DNA of 64,000 nucleotides. Origin: UBA4744 sp963717135. Its GTDB lineage: Bacteria > Actinomycetota > Acidimicrobiia > Spongiisociales > UBA4744. Under the pieces are notes generated by a model. It did not search any database. It saw nothing but the letters and a program-made list of their open reading frames with translations, and was not told where the DNA came from. The DNA is taken from contig CAVQVN010000004.1 of the NCBI GenBank assembly GCA_963717135.1, positions 1 to 64,000 of the forward strand, read 5' to 3'. Positions 25,662-34,117 of this stretch are shown one piece after another. Positions within the stretch are counted from its first letter, which is position 1. Every line of letters starts with the position of its first letter. The position numbers and the translations under genes are program-made.

Positions 25662-28600
25662 CTAAACGACTGCTTTTTGGCCCAGCAGTTCCCGCAGCTC
25701 GGCGTAGAGAGCGGAACGCGGTTCGACCCGGTGTTCGTCCGACAGCTTCCAGACTTTGTGGCCGGCCGCGGAAGTCATGTGCAGGTAGACGGGAGCCGTT
25801 CCCGGATGGTTGACCAGGATCTCTTTGAGTCGTTCGACCATGTTGGGAGACAGCAGAGTTGCCGGTACCTCGAGCCGGACGGCGGTATCGCTGCCCAGTA
25901 CCGGCTCCCGAACCTCCTGGGCGACGATCTTCACGTCGTCGCCGCGGTTGTCAACCCTTCCGGTGATGATCACGATGGCGTCCTCCCGGATCATCGGTCC
26001 GGTTTCCATTACGACCTTCGGGAACGCAACCACCTCTACCGATCCTTCGAGATCCTCAACCTGGAAGAAGAGCATCGGATCGCCCTTGCGGGTGAACCGC
26101 CGGGTGATCGAGCCGACCAAACCGCCGATCGTCACGGTGGTGCCATCCGACTGCTCGACCAGCGCCGCGACTCCGGTCGTGACGGCCTTGCGCAGGGCAT
26201 GCTCTACGCCGAACAGCGGATGGTCGGACACATACAGACCAAGCATCTCCTTTTCGAAAGCAAGCCGGGTTCGCTTGTCCCAGCTCAGATCGGGAATGAC
26301 GATGTTTTCTGTCTCCTCGCCACCATTCTCGGATCCAAACAGGCTGTACTGGCCCATGTCCTCATTCCGCCTGCGGGCGAGCGTCGCATCGAGAATCTGC
26401 TCAAACACCAGAAGCAGACCACGACGAGTCGGCGCCACGGAATCGAAAGCACCGGCTTTGATGAGCGACTCAATCGTCCTCTTGTTCAAGGCCGAGGCGT
26501 CGACCCGATTTACGAATTCTTGAAACGACTCAAAGACTCCACCGTCACGACGGGCTTCGAGGATTCTCTCGACAACGCCCTCCCCGACGTTCCTGATCGC
26601 CGACATCCCGAAGGTGATCGCCCCATCCCGGACGTTGAAGTCCATGTCCGACCGATTGACATCCGGAACCAGAACCTTGATACCCAGGGCCCGGCATTCA
26701 TTGAGGTAAACCGCAGTCCGGTCCTTGTCCCTCTTGGTCGAGGTGAGGAGCGCCGCCATGTACTCGGCGGGATAATTGGCTTTGAGCCACGCCGTCTGAT
26801 AGGCGACGTATCCATAGGCGGCCGAGTGACTCTTGTTGAAACCGTAACCGGCGAAGGGCTCGACGGCGTCCCACAACTCTTGGCCGAGTTTCCGATCGTG
26901 GCCCTGCGCCGCACAACCGGCGACGAACTTCTCTTTCTCCTGCTCCATGATGGCCTTGACCTTTTTACCCATGGCCTTGCGGAGCGTGTCGGCTTCGGCC
27001 ATTGAGTACCCCGCCAGCTCGCGGGCGACCTGCATGACCTGCTCTTGGTACACCATGATCCCGTAGGTCGGCTCCAGGAAAGGAACGGTGGCGGGATGGG
27101 GATAGTCCACCGGTTTGCGCCCGTTCTTCCGGTCGGCGTACTCGTAGTGCATGTTCTGCCCCATAGGTCCGGGACGAAACAGTGCGTTGACGGCAATGAT
27201 GTCGTCGAAACTCTCCGGCTCGAGACTCCGAATCAGGGCGCGCATGGCGTTTCCCTCCAGTTGGAACACACCGATCGTGTCGCCCCGCCGGAGCATCTCG
27301 AAGGTCACCGGGTCATCGAGCGGAAGATGATCAACGTCCACGTCGTCTCCCCGCGATTCCCGGATCAATTCGGCTGCCCGCTCGATAGTCGAGAGGTTAC
27401 GGAGACCGAGGAAGTCCATTTTGAGGAGACCGAGCGCTTCGATTCCGTGCATTTCATACTGGGTCACAATCTCGGCGTCTTCACCCTTCCTTTGGACGGG
27501 AACGATGTCGGTCAGCGGTTCGGCAGAGATCACGACCGCGGCGGCGTGGATCCCGTCTTGTCGTCGCAGACCTTCCAGACCACGAGCGGTGTCCACCACC
27601 TTTTGGACATCCGGATCGATGGCATAGGCCTCCCGCAAGGGAGCAGCGTTGGAATGGAAGTCCCTGATGGCCGGATCGGCACCGGGTCCGGGATCGACCA
27701 GACACTGATTGAGGCTGGCCTCTTTCCCAAGGATCGGGGGTGGCATCATCTTGGCCACCCGGTCGCCCAACCCGTAGGGATAACCGAGCACCCGGGCCGA
27801 ATCGCGGATGGCCTGGCGCCCCTTGATGGTGGAAAAGGTCACGATCTGGGCCACATGATCGGTCCCGTAGCGTTCCGAGGCGTAGCGGATCACGTCGGCG
27901 CGGTATCGCTCATCGAAGTCCATGTCGATGTCGGGCATCTCCTTACGGCCCGGGTTCAGAAACCGTTCAAAAATCAAGCCGTACTCGAGTGGATCGAGAG
28001 CGGTGATCTGCAGGCTGTAGGCGATGATCGACCCGGCGGCGCTCCCCCGGCCGGGTCCGGTCCGAATCCCGTGCTCGCGGGCGTACCGGATCAAGTCCCA
28101 TACGATCAGGAAGTAGGCGGGGAAACCCATCTCGTCAACGATTCTCAGTTCGTGTTCGATACGATCCGTGATCTCGGCGGTCAGAGATGCCCCGTACCGG
28201 TGGTGAGCTCCGTCGAAGACCAGCTCCCGCAGGAACGACGATTCGGTGTGCCCGTCCGGAACCGGAAAGTGTGGGAGCAGCATGTTGCCAAACTCCATCT
28301 TCACGTCGGCTCGCTCGGCTACCCACAGCGTGTTGTCACACGCCTGCGGGTAGAGGTCGTCCGGAAAGAGGGTTCGCATCTCCCGGGAGGTCTTGAGATA
28401 GAACTCCCGCCCCTCGAACTTGAATCGGTTCGGCTCGTCGACCGTCGAGCCTGTCTGAATGCACAACAGCACATCGTGAGCCTCGGCCTCTTCCCGGTAC
28501 GTGTAGTGGGAATCGTTGGTGGCCAGGAGTGGGGCACCAATCTTCTCCGCTATCTCGACCAGGTCGGGAAGGATCCGTTGCTGCGCCTCCATCCCGTGAT

Positions 28601-29171
28601 CCTGAAGCTCGATGAAGAAGTTGTCCCGACCGAAGATGTCCTGATACTGAGCTGCCGTTCGCAAGGCTGCTTCGAAATCTCTCACCTGGCCCTGGTTGCC
28701 TTCCTCGCTCGAAGCATCGGGCGCCAGCAACTGGGCGACGGGTCCCCCCAGACAGCCAGAACCGGCCATGATGCCCTCTGAGTGCTCTGTCAGCAGTTCC
28801 AGATCCATCCGCGGTTTGTAGTAGTAGCCCTCGAGATAGGCCCGGCTCACCAGCTTGATGAGGTTCCGGTAGCCGGTCTCGTTCTCGGCCAGCAACGTCA
28901 GGTGATGGCGAACGTTCTGGCTGCGAGGCGGGCGATCAAAACGTGAGCCGGGAGTGACGTAGGCCTCGACGCCGATGATCGGTTTGATACCTGTGTTGAC
29001 GGCGGCTTTGTAGAAATCGACGGCCCCGTACAAGACCCCATGGTCGGTGATCGCCACGGCCGGCTGGCCGTCGCGATGGGCAGCCTGCACGACATCGCTC
29101 ACGCGGGCCGCTCCGTCGAGCATGGAGAATTCGGTGTGGAGATGGAGGTGTGCGAAGCTGTCCGTTGCCAC
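25662..29171 (-). CDS. dnaE: DNA polymerase III alpha subunit
   Basis: DnaE is the replicative polymerase subunit. The 1169-residue length is normal for the DnaE1 class. From the N-terminus it shows the PHP domain (HLHLHTEFSMLDGAAR, then ITDHGVLYGAVDF), the palm with the catalytic aspartates in PDIDMDFDERYR, a thumb and fingers region, and helix-hairpin-helix sequence near FNKSHSAAYGYVAYQ. An OB fold follows (TVTIGGLVGSITRRFTRKGD), then a C-terminal domain. The start is a GTG at 29171 preceded by GAGGAG. It is transcribed away from the phosphofructokinase genes. The downstream gap is filled with low-complexity repeat. Confidence 0.96.
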   Translation of the reverse strand: MATDSFAHLHLHTEFSMLDGAARVSDVVQAAHRDGQPAVAITDHGVLYGAVDFYKAAVNTGIKPIIGVEAYVTPGSRFDRPPRSQNVRHHLTLLAENETGYRNLIKLVSRAYLEGYYYKPRMDLELLTEHSEGIMAGSGCLGGPVAQLLAPDASSEEGNQGQVRDFEAALRTAAQYQDIFGRDNFFIELQDHGMEAQQRILPDLVEIAEKIGAPLLATNDSHYTYREEAEAHDVLLCIQTGSTVDEPNRFKFEGREFYLKTSREMRTLFPDDLYPQACDNTLWVAERADVKMEFGNMLLPHFPVPDGHTESSFLRELVFDGAHHRYGASLTAEITDRIEHELRIVDEMGFPAYFLIVWDLIRYAREHGIRTGPGRGSAAGSIIAYSLQITALDPLEYGLIFERFLNPGRKEMPDIDMDFDERYRADVIRYASERYGTDHVAQIVTFSTIKGRQAIRDSARVLGYPYGLGDRVAKMMPPPILGKEASLNQCLVDPGPGADPAIRDFHSNAAPLREAYAIDPDVQKVVDTARGLEGLRRQDGIHAAAVVISAEPLTDIVPVQRKGEDAEIVTQYEMHGIEALGLLKMDFLGLRNLSTIERAAELIRESRGDDVDVDHLPLDDPVTFEMLRRGDTIGVFQLEGNAMRALIRSLEPESFDDIIAVNALFRPGPMGQNMHYEYADRKNGRKPVDYPHPATVPFLEPTYGIMVYQEQVMQVARELAGYSMAEADTLRKAMGKKVKAIMEQEKEKFVAGCAAQGHDRKLGQELWDAVEPFAGYGFNKSHSAAYGYVAYQTAWLKANYPAEYMAALLTSTKRDKDRTAVYLNECRALGIKVLVPDVNRSDMDFNVRDGAITFGMSAIRNVGEGVVERILEARRDGGVFESFQEFVNRVDASALNKRTIESLIKAGAFDSVAPTRRGLLLVFEQILDATLARRRNEDMGQYSLFGSENGGEETENIVIPDLSWDKRTRLAFEKEMLGLYVSDHPLFGVEHALRKAVTTGVAALVEQSDGTTVTIGGLVGSITRRFTRKGDPMLFFQVEDLEGSVEVVAFPKVVMETGPMIREDAIVIITGRVDNRGDDVKIVAQEVREPVLGSDTAVRLEVPATLLSPNMVERLKEILVNHPGTAPVYLHMTSAAGHKVWKLSDEHRVEPRSALYAELRELLGQKAVV

Positions 29172-29383
29172 CGTCGAAAGCTCTCCTCGGAATTACACGG
29201 CTGGGATTTGTACCATACCAGGCGCGCTTTCCTCCTCTGGAGCCACTCGCCATCGAGTTCGGCTGCGGACCGGTGGGCAGTTAGTATCAAGCGTTCTGAC
29301 CATACGATTTCGCGTCGCGGGGAGGCGCGTCCGGGCAGAGAAGAAATGGAACCCTTTCCCTGCCGTCACTGAGGGGAGACACA

Positions 29384-30532
29384 ATGCGGATCGGAATCTT
29401 GACCGGCGGCGGCGACGTACCCGGACTCAACCCTTGTATCAAGGCCGTCGTCAATCGAGTCGCCGAAGAGGGCCATGAGGTGATAGGTATCCGGCGCGGC
29501 TGGGCCGGTCTGTTGAACCACAATCCGGATGATCCGGAATCCGCCGCCAACAACTTTCGGGCGCTCGACCCGCAGATTGTGCGAACCATCGACCGGACCG
29601 GTGGGACGATGCTGCACACCTCCCGGACCAATCCACAACGGGTCAGACGCAAAGAAGTACCCGATTTCCTCGCCGGGCAGGCGATCGGAGATGGACCGTT
29701 CGATTTCACCGACCATGTCAAGGCGGCCCTCGAGGATCAACAGATCGATGTTCTGATCCCCATTGGAGGCGACGACACCTTGTCCTACGGAATGCGCATG
29801 CACGAGGAGGGCATCCCCGTGATTGCGGTTCCCAAGACCATGGACAACGACGTACATGGGACCGAGTACTGCATCGGCTTCTCGACGGCGGTGACCAGGG
29901 GGGTTGATTTCATCACCAACCTCCGCACCAGCACCGGCTCGCACGAACGTCTGGCGGTCGTTGAGCTATTCGGGCGCAACAGCGGCGAGACCGCCCTGGT
30001 TACGGCCTATCTGGCCGGCGTCGACCGCGTTCTCATCTCGGAGGTTCCCTTCGATATCGACAAGCTGGCCGACATGCTGACCAGTGATCGCGCCAAGAAT
30101 CCGAGCAACTACGCGATGGTGGCGATCTCCGAAGGAGCCACCATCATCGGCGGCGAAGTGATCGAATCAGGAGAACCCGACGCCTACGGTCACCGAAAAC
30201 TCGGTGGTATCGGGTCACTCACCGGGGAACTTTTGAAGGAGAAGACCGGCATCGGCATCATCGAGCAGCAAGTGGCCTATCTGATGCGTTCCGGGAGCCC
30301 GGACTCGCTCGACCTCATGGTGGCGATCAACTACGCCGTCATGGCAGCCGACCTGGCCATGGAAGGCTCGACCGGCCGGATGGTCGCTCTGCGGGGCGGG
30401 ACCTACACCAACGTTCCGATCTCGGTGACCAAGGAGGGCGTCAAGCGGGTCGATGTCACCGAGCTCTACGATGCTGAGAACTATCGAGCCAAAGTGCGCC
30501 ATGTGGTCGGCAAGCCCATGTTCCTCTACTAG
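29384..30532 (+). CDS. 6-phosphofructokinase, predicted pyrophosphate-dependent
   Basis: This enzyme phosphorylates fructose 6-phosphate to the 1,6-bisphosphate in glycolysis. The 382-residue product has ILTGGGDVPGLN, IPIGGDDTLSYG, VPKTMDNDV and ELFGRNSGETA. At the donor-specificity sites it has GGDD (Asp at the position of E. coli Gly104) and PKTMDND (Lys at the position of Gly124). This combination is known from PPi-dependent enzymes such as that of Amycolatopsis methanolica, so I predict PPi as donor and reversible action. A GGGGAGA ribosome-binding site precedes the ATG. A second PFK gene follows 32 bases later. Confidence 0.85.
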   Translation: MRIGILTGGGDVPGLNPCIKAVVNRVAEEGHEVIGIRRGWAGLLNHNPDDPESAANNFRALDPQIVRTIDRTGGTMLHTSRTNPQRVRRKEVPDFLAGQAIGDGPFDFTDHVKAALEDQQIDVLIPIGGDDTLSYGMRMHEEGIPVIAVPKTMDNDVHGTEYCIGFSTAVTRGVDFITNLRTSTGSHERLAVVELFGRNSGETALVTAYLAGVDRVLISEVPFDIDKLADMLTSDRAKNPSNYAMVAISEGATIIGGEVIESGEPDAYGHRKLGGIGSLTGELLKEKTGIGIIEQQVAYLMRSGSPDSLDLMVAINYAVMAADLAMEGSTGRMVALRGGTYTNVPISVTKEGVKRVDVTELYDAENYRAKVRHVVGKPMFLY

Positions 30533-30564
30533 GAGCCTCCCGACCCCCGACCCTGAGGATACCC

Positions 30565-31596
30565 ATGAGCAAAGTGATCGGAGTCCTTACCGCCGGCGGT
30601 GACTGCCCCGGTCTTAACGCGGTGATCCGCGCGGTGGTCACCCGAGCCACAGAACGCCATGGAGCCGAGGTGGTCGGCGTTCTCAACGGATGGGAAGGCC
30701 TGATGCAGGGGCGGACCCAGTCGCTCGACCGCGACTCGGTAAGGGGAATCCTGGCGCGGGGAGGGACCATTCTCGGGACTTCCCGCATGGACCCTTACGT
30801 GCACGGTGACGGTTACGACAGCGTTCGAAAGACCATCGAGCGCAACGGCATCGACTCTTTGGTGGTTATCGGAGGAGACGGCACCCTCTTGTCGGCCTTG
30901 AAGCTCTCCGGCGAAGGGCTCAAGGTGATCGGTGTGCCCAAAACTATTGACAACGACATCGCCGCCACCGACTGGACGTTCGGGTTTGATACCGCCCTCG
31001 AGATCGCTACCGAAGCTATCGACCGGATCACTACCACCGCGGAATCCCACAACCGGATCATGCTGGTAGAGGTGATGGGTCGCACGAAGGGGTGGATAGC
31101 CACGTACGCCGGAATTGCCGGTGGTGCCGATGCAATCCTCATCCCGGAGGTTCCCTACGACCTGAATGAGGTCGCCGACGTGATCCGTTCCCGGCACCGG
31201 CACGGCCATTCGTACTCGGTGGTGATCGTCGCCGAAGGCGTCGAGCCGCCCCCGGAAGCTATTCAACAGGATGCCGAGATAGATGCCTTCGGTTTCAGGC
31301 GACTGGGCGGGGTGGCCTATCAGATTGCCCCGGTTCTCGAGAACCTCACCGGGTTCGAGACTCGAGTCACCGTACTCGGCCACCTCCAGAGAGGTGGTAC
31401 CCCAACCGCCTTTGACCGAGTCTTGGGCACCAGGCTGGGAGTGGCGGCCGCCGACCTGGCAGTCGCCGGAACCCATGGTGTGATGGTCGCCGCCCGCGGG
31501 GCCAATATCGTCCCGATCCCGCTCGATGAAGCGTGCGCTGATATCAGAGGCGTCGACGAAGCGACCTACGACGTGGCGCAAACGTTTTTCGGGTAG
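30565..31596 (+). CDS. pfkA: 6-phosphofructokinase, predicted ATP-dependent
   Basis: The 343-residue product contains VLTAGGDCPGLNAVI, VIGGDGTLLSALKL, VPKTIDNDIAATDWTFGF, EVMGRTKGWIA and LGHLQRGGTPTAFDR. At the donor sites it has GGDG (Gly) with PKTIDND (Lys). This is the combination of ATP-using actinobacterial enzymes such as that of Streptomyces coelicolor. It follows the predicted PPi-type gene by 32 bases on the same strand, so both are probably on one mRNA. The substrate loop with the proton-acceptor aspartate of TIDND is intact. Donor choice is inferred from two residues only. Confidence 0.9.
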   Translation: MSKVIGVLTAGGDCPGLNAVIRAVVTRATERHGAEVVGVLNGWEGLMQGRTQSLDRDSVRGILARGGTILGTSRMDPYVHGDGYDSVRKTIERNGIDSLVVIGGDGTLLSALKLSGEGLKVIGVPKTIDNDIAATDWTFGFDTALEIATEAIDRITTTAESHNRIMLVEVMGRTKGWIATYAGIAGGADAILIPEVPYDLNEVADVIRSRHRHGHSYSVVIVAEGVEPPPEAIQQDAEIDAFGFRRLGGVAYQIAPVLENLTGFETRVTVLGHLQRGGTPTAFDRVLGTRLGVAAADLAVAGTHGVMVAARGANIVPIPLDEACADIRGVDEATYDVAQTFFG

Positions 31597-31642
31597 CTGT
31601 CAGCGGTCAGCGGTCAGCTGTCAGCCTTCAGCTTCTGGCGTC
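31597..31642. repeat. Low-complexity TCAGC repeat after the second phosphofructokinase gene
   Basis: GCTGTCAGCGGTCAGCGGTC and related units repeat at a 7-base period directly after the stop codon, between the converging pfkA and rluD genes. Same class as the blocks at 15871, 23299 and 25524, but with a TCAGC core. Confidence 0.65.
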
Positions 31643-31669
31643 TTCCCCCTTCCAGGGAGAAGACGTTTC

Positions 31670-32575
31670 TCAATCCGGCGGTCCCAGCGCCTCGAGGGAT
31701 GCCTGCAGATCCTCCGGCAGCGGTGAATCCACCGAAATCCTCTCGCCTGTCGCCGGGTGGTCGAAATCCAGGTGAGCCGCGTGGAGCCACACTCGAAGCG
31801 GATCAACCCCCGAAGGGCCCGGCCGGCCGTAAACCCGATCACCAACTACCGGATGGCCGATGGATGCGAGATGCACCCTGATCTGATGGGTACGACCCGT
31901 CTCCAAACGGACTTCGAGCATCGACAGGCCCTCTTGCGACCAGTGGCCGGTCCGGCGGTAGTGAGTTCGGGAAGGCCGACCTTCCACTTGAACCTTCATC
32001 CGGGCCGGATAACGAGGGTCCCGGCCGATGGGAGCGTCGATCGTGCCGGTGGCCGAATCGAAGTCTCCCCACGCCAGTGCCAAATAGTGGCGAGCAACGG
32101 ATCGCCGGGCGAGGGATCCGGTGAGTGCCTCATAGGCGGGAACGGTCAAAGCAACGACCAACAACCCCGACACCTCCCGGTCGATGCGATGGACTATCCC
32201 CCACCGGTCGGTCTGACCGACCCCCTCGAGACCCGGCCAGCGGGCCAGGAGGCCGGCGGCCAAAGTTCCGGTTGCCTGCCCGGCCCCCGGGTGGACAACC
32301 ATCCCGGCCGGCTTCTCAACCACCGCCACATCATCATCCTCATACCAAACGGCGAAGGGGATCTCCTCCGGCCGCAAGCCCAACTCGGCGGGTACCTCGA
32401 TGTCGAGCTCGAGGCCGGCCGCCAAACGCTGTCGGGGTTCGACCGATTGGCCGCCGAGCATCACCAGACCGGAATCGATGAGATCGCGGGCCGCAGATCT
32501 GCCGACTCCGGCGACCACTGCCACAATCTTGTCTGCCCTCTCACCGGCAAGGTCGGGTGGGACCACATGCCTCAT
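31670..32575 (-). CDS. rluD: RluD-family 23S rRNA pseudouridine synthase
   Basis: RluD-type enzymes isomerise uridines in 23S rRNA. From the ATG at 32575 (MRHVVPPDLAGERADKIVAV) the 301-residue protein has an N-terminal S4 RNA-binding domain, then the catalytic domain. The active-site aspartate lies in GIVHRIDREVSGLLVVA (about residue 130). ARHYLALAWG and GRTHQIRVHLASIGHPVVGD follow. The ATG overlaps the lspA stop (ATGA). This lspA-rluD pairing is common in bacteria. The exact uridine targets cannot be told apart between RluD and close paralogues. Confidence 0.9.
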   Translation of the reverse strand: MRHVVPPDLAGERADKIVAVVAGVGRSAARDLIDSGLVMLGGQSVEPRQRLAAGLELDIEVPAELGLRPEEIPFAVWYEDDDVAVVEKPAGMVVHPGAGQATGTLAAGLLARWPGLEGVGQTDRWGIVHRIDREVSGLLVVALTVPAYEALTGSLARRSVARHYLALAWGDFDSATGTIDAPIGRDPRYPARMKVQVEGRPSRTHYRRTGHWSQEGLSMLEVRLETGRTHQIRVHLASIGHPVVGDRVYGRPGPSGVDPLRVWLHAAHLDFDHPATGERISVDSPLPEDLQASLEALGPPD

Positions 32576-33042
32576 GGTCTTCGCAACGCCCCCACCAAGA
32601 GCAGCGCGACACCAATAGAGATCGATGCGTCGGCGACATTGAAGTTGGGGATGATCCACAGGTCGATGAAGTCGGTGACCCGACCATCGAGCAGCCCGCT
32701 GCCGCGGGTCAACCGATCGACGAGATTGCCGACGGCGCCGCCCAGCACCAAGCCCATTCCGATGACGTCCGACCAACGGTCCACGGCCCGGAAGGCTATG
32801 AAGATGATCACGACTGCGACCACCGCCAAGACGGCGATTATCTGGCCTCCGTCCTTGAACAACCCGAAAGCAGCCCCCGGATTCTCAGCCAGGGCGAATC
32901 GCAGGAATCCGGGGATCAGCTCGATGACCCGGTCGTCCAGGGCCGAACGCGCCCAGGCCTTGGTGAGTTGATCGACCAAGACGATGGCCGCCCCGATCGC
33001 GGCGGCCGTAACCCGAACGGCCCTCAGCGAAGTTGTGCGCAC
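32572..33042 (-). CDS. lspA: Lipoprotein signal peptidase (signal peptidase II)
   Basis: LspA removes signal peptides from prolipoproteins in the membrane. The product of about 156 residues has four membrane helices: IGAAIVLVDQLTKAWAR near the start, the loop NPGAAFGLF, then the two catalytic aspartates in GGAVGNLVDRL and VTDFIDLW, and IPNFNVADASISIG. I take the GTG at 33042 (VRTTSLRAVRV), which overlaps the traR/dksA stop by 19 bases. An earlier in-frame start would add arginine-rich, non-helical sequence. Overlap with rluD downstream couples translation. Confidence 0.88.
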   Translation of the reverse strand: MRTTSLRAVRVTAAAIGAAIVLVDQLTKAWARSALDDRVIELIPGFLRFALAENPGAAFGLFKDGGQIIAVLAVVAVVIIFIAFRAVDRWSDVIGMGLVLGGAVGNLVDRLTRGSGLLDGRVTDFIDLWIIPNFNVADASISIGVALLLVGALRRP

Positions 33043-33398
33043 TCGACGCACACGGTCGTGTATGGAAGCACTTCGAGACGGGCAATCGGGATGGCGGTGC
33101 CGCACGATTCGCAGACTCCGTAGGAACCCTCGTTCAGACGCTCGAGGGCCTTTTCGGCCTTGCGGAGAAGATCCTCGGTGTTGGCATCAACCGACAGCTC
33201 CTTCTCGTACTCGAAAGCCATGGAACCGCCTTCGGCACTCGACGGATCGGGACTCCGCTCGGCCGCCGTCTCGGCCAACCGTGCGTTTTCCCGCTCCAGC
33301 TCGTGCTCGTCCAACAGCTCACGCAGACGGATCCGCTCTTCCTCGAGTACCGCCCGAAACTTGTCAAGGGTTGATTGAGCCAATTGCCTCGACATCAC
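33024..33398 (-). CDS. TraR/DksA-family zinc-finger protein
   Basis: A 124-residue protein has an N-terminal coiled coil (about residues 8-75, with EEERIRLRELLDEHELEREN) and a C-terminal zinc finger. The cysteines are spaced C-X2-C-X17-C-X2-C, beginning at CESCGTAI and ending CVECAQLR. DksA relatives enter the RNA polymerase secondary channel and tune transcription with ppGpp; others are general zinc proteins. The coiled-coil tip residues needed for DksA action are not clearly recognisable here, so I do not call it dksA. The gene precedes lspA and overlaps it. Confidence 0.85.
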   Translation of the reverse strand: MMSRQLAQSTLDKFRAVLEEERIRLRELLDEHELERENARLAETAAERSPDPSSAEGGSMAFEYEKELSVDANTEDLLRKAEKALERLNEGSYGVCESCGTAIPIARLEVLPYTTVCVECAQLR

Positions 33399-33433
33399 AC
33401 CTCATCTTTCCTGAGCGCAGGAACATAGCAGAA

Positions 33434-33754
33434 TCATCCCGTCTTCCCCGATAGGAGGCAGGCCAGGACCGCGGGGCTCACGCCCTTGACGGAGAACCTC
33501 TTCCGCCGGGAACCGTGCCCGGCGATCAGTTCCACTTCGGCCCCGGTGATCGTCGTCAGGACCTTTTCCAGAGCCCGATTCGCCTGCCCGCCTTCGGGTG
33601 GGGCAGCTACCCGGATCCGCAGAGCACCGCCGTGTAGCCCGGCAATCTCGGTCCTGGAGGCACCCGGAACCGCCCATACTTCAACGACGGCCCCGGCCGG
33701 GCCGGCCGTCACGGCCCGGGCGATCTCGTCAACCGCCGGCAGGTCTCTGCTCAT
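33434..33754 (-). CDS. DUF167 (YggU-like) protein
   Basis: A 106-residue protein matches the DUF167/YggU family. VWAVPGASRTEIAGLHGGAL stands at the usual N-terminal strand. RIRVAAPPEGGQANRALEKV is the family hallmark (APPvdGkANkal). The C-terminal half has the expected beta-alpha pattern with a lysine-rich end (RRKRFSVKG). The biochemical role is unknown. In many genomes the gene sits beside yggT and yggS, which here are about 5 kb away in the dcw cluster. It diverges from the ileS T-box leader. Confidence 0.85.
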   Translation of the reverse strand: MSRDLPAVDEIARAVTAGPAGAVVEVWAVPGASRTEIAGLHGGALRIRVAAPPEGGQANRALEKVLTTITGAEVELIAGHGSRRKRFSVKGVSPAVLACLLSGKTG

Positions 33755-33789
33755 CGGATGTCCAGCGTAATTGATTGGTCTTACAACTC

Positions 33790-34110
33790 GGGCCGGGTAC
33801 GATGCCGCTCGGGTACTGTGTTTCAGTACAGAGCGTTGAAAGGGACGCGCGGTCGGGTAGGCCGAACTCAGCGAGCCGGCGAACGGTGAAAGGCCGGTGT
33901 TCTGCTCCGATCGACATCACCCTGGAGCTGCAGGAAGAGATCGGTGCCGGCGCACCGGAGGTAGAACCTGCCGGGTTTCCCCCTCCGAGATGGGGTCTTG
34001 AGCGGTCGAAAAGCCCTCGGGCGTTTCGGCAAGCCGGGTGGTACCGCGGGCCGGCAACGGCCCGTCCCGGGAACCTCCGGCCCGAGCCGGGACAGTGGCA
34101 ATCGAGGAGC
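33790..34110 (+). promoter_or_regulatory. T-box riboswitch leader of ileS
   Basis: The 363-base space before ileS contains the T-box core GGGTGGTACCGCGGG at 34036-34050. Its TGGT would pair with an uncharged tRNA ending ACCA, as expected for tRNA-Ile with A73. It is followed by GC-rich complementary stretches and then the GAGGAG ribosome-binding site at 34104-34109. Isoleucine specifier candidates ATC occur at 33910 and 33916 in a stem-forming region upstream. Actinobacterial ileS genes are typically under translational T-box control, and the absence of a T-run terminator supports the same here. The outer limits are approximate. Confidence 0.85.
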
Positions 34111-34117
34111 TGATGAA

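Noticed and set aside
25677..28781. Long open frames on the plus strand opposite dnaE (442 and 578 residues)
   Set aside because: They mirror the dnaE codons, have no recognisable domains, and the minus-strand frame is an unmistakable DNA polymerase.
29172..29383. Promoters for dnaE and the phosphofructokinase pair
   Set aside because: CATACGAT-like and TTGATA-like elements exist, but no pair with acceptable spacing stood out, so none was annotated.
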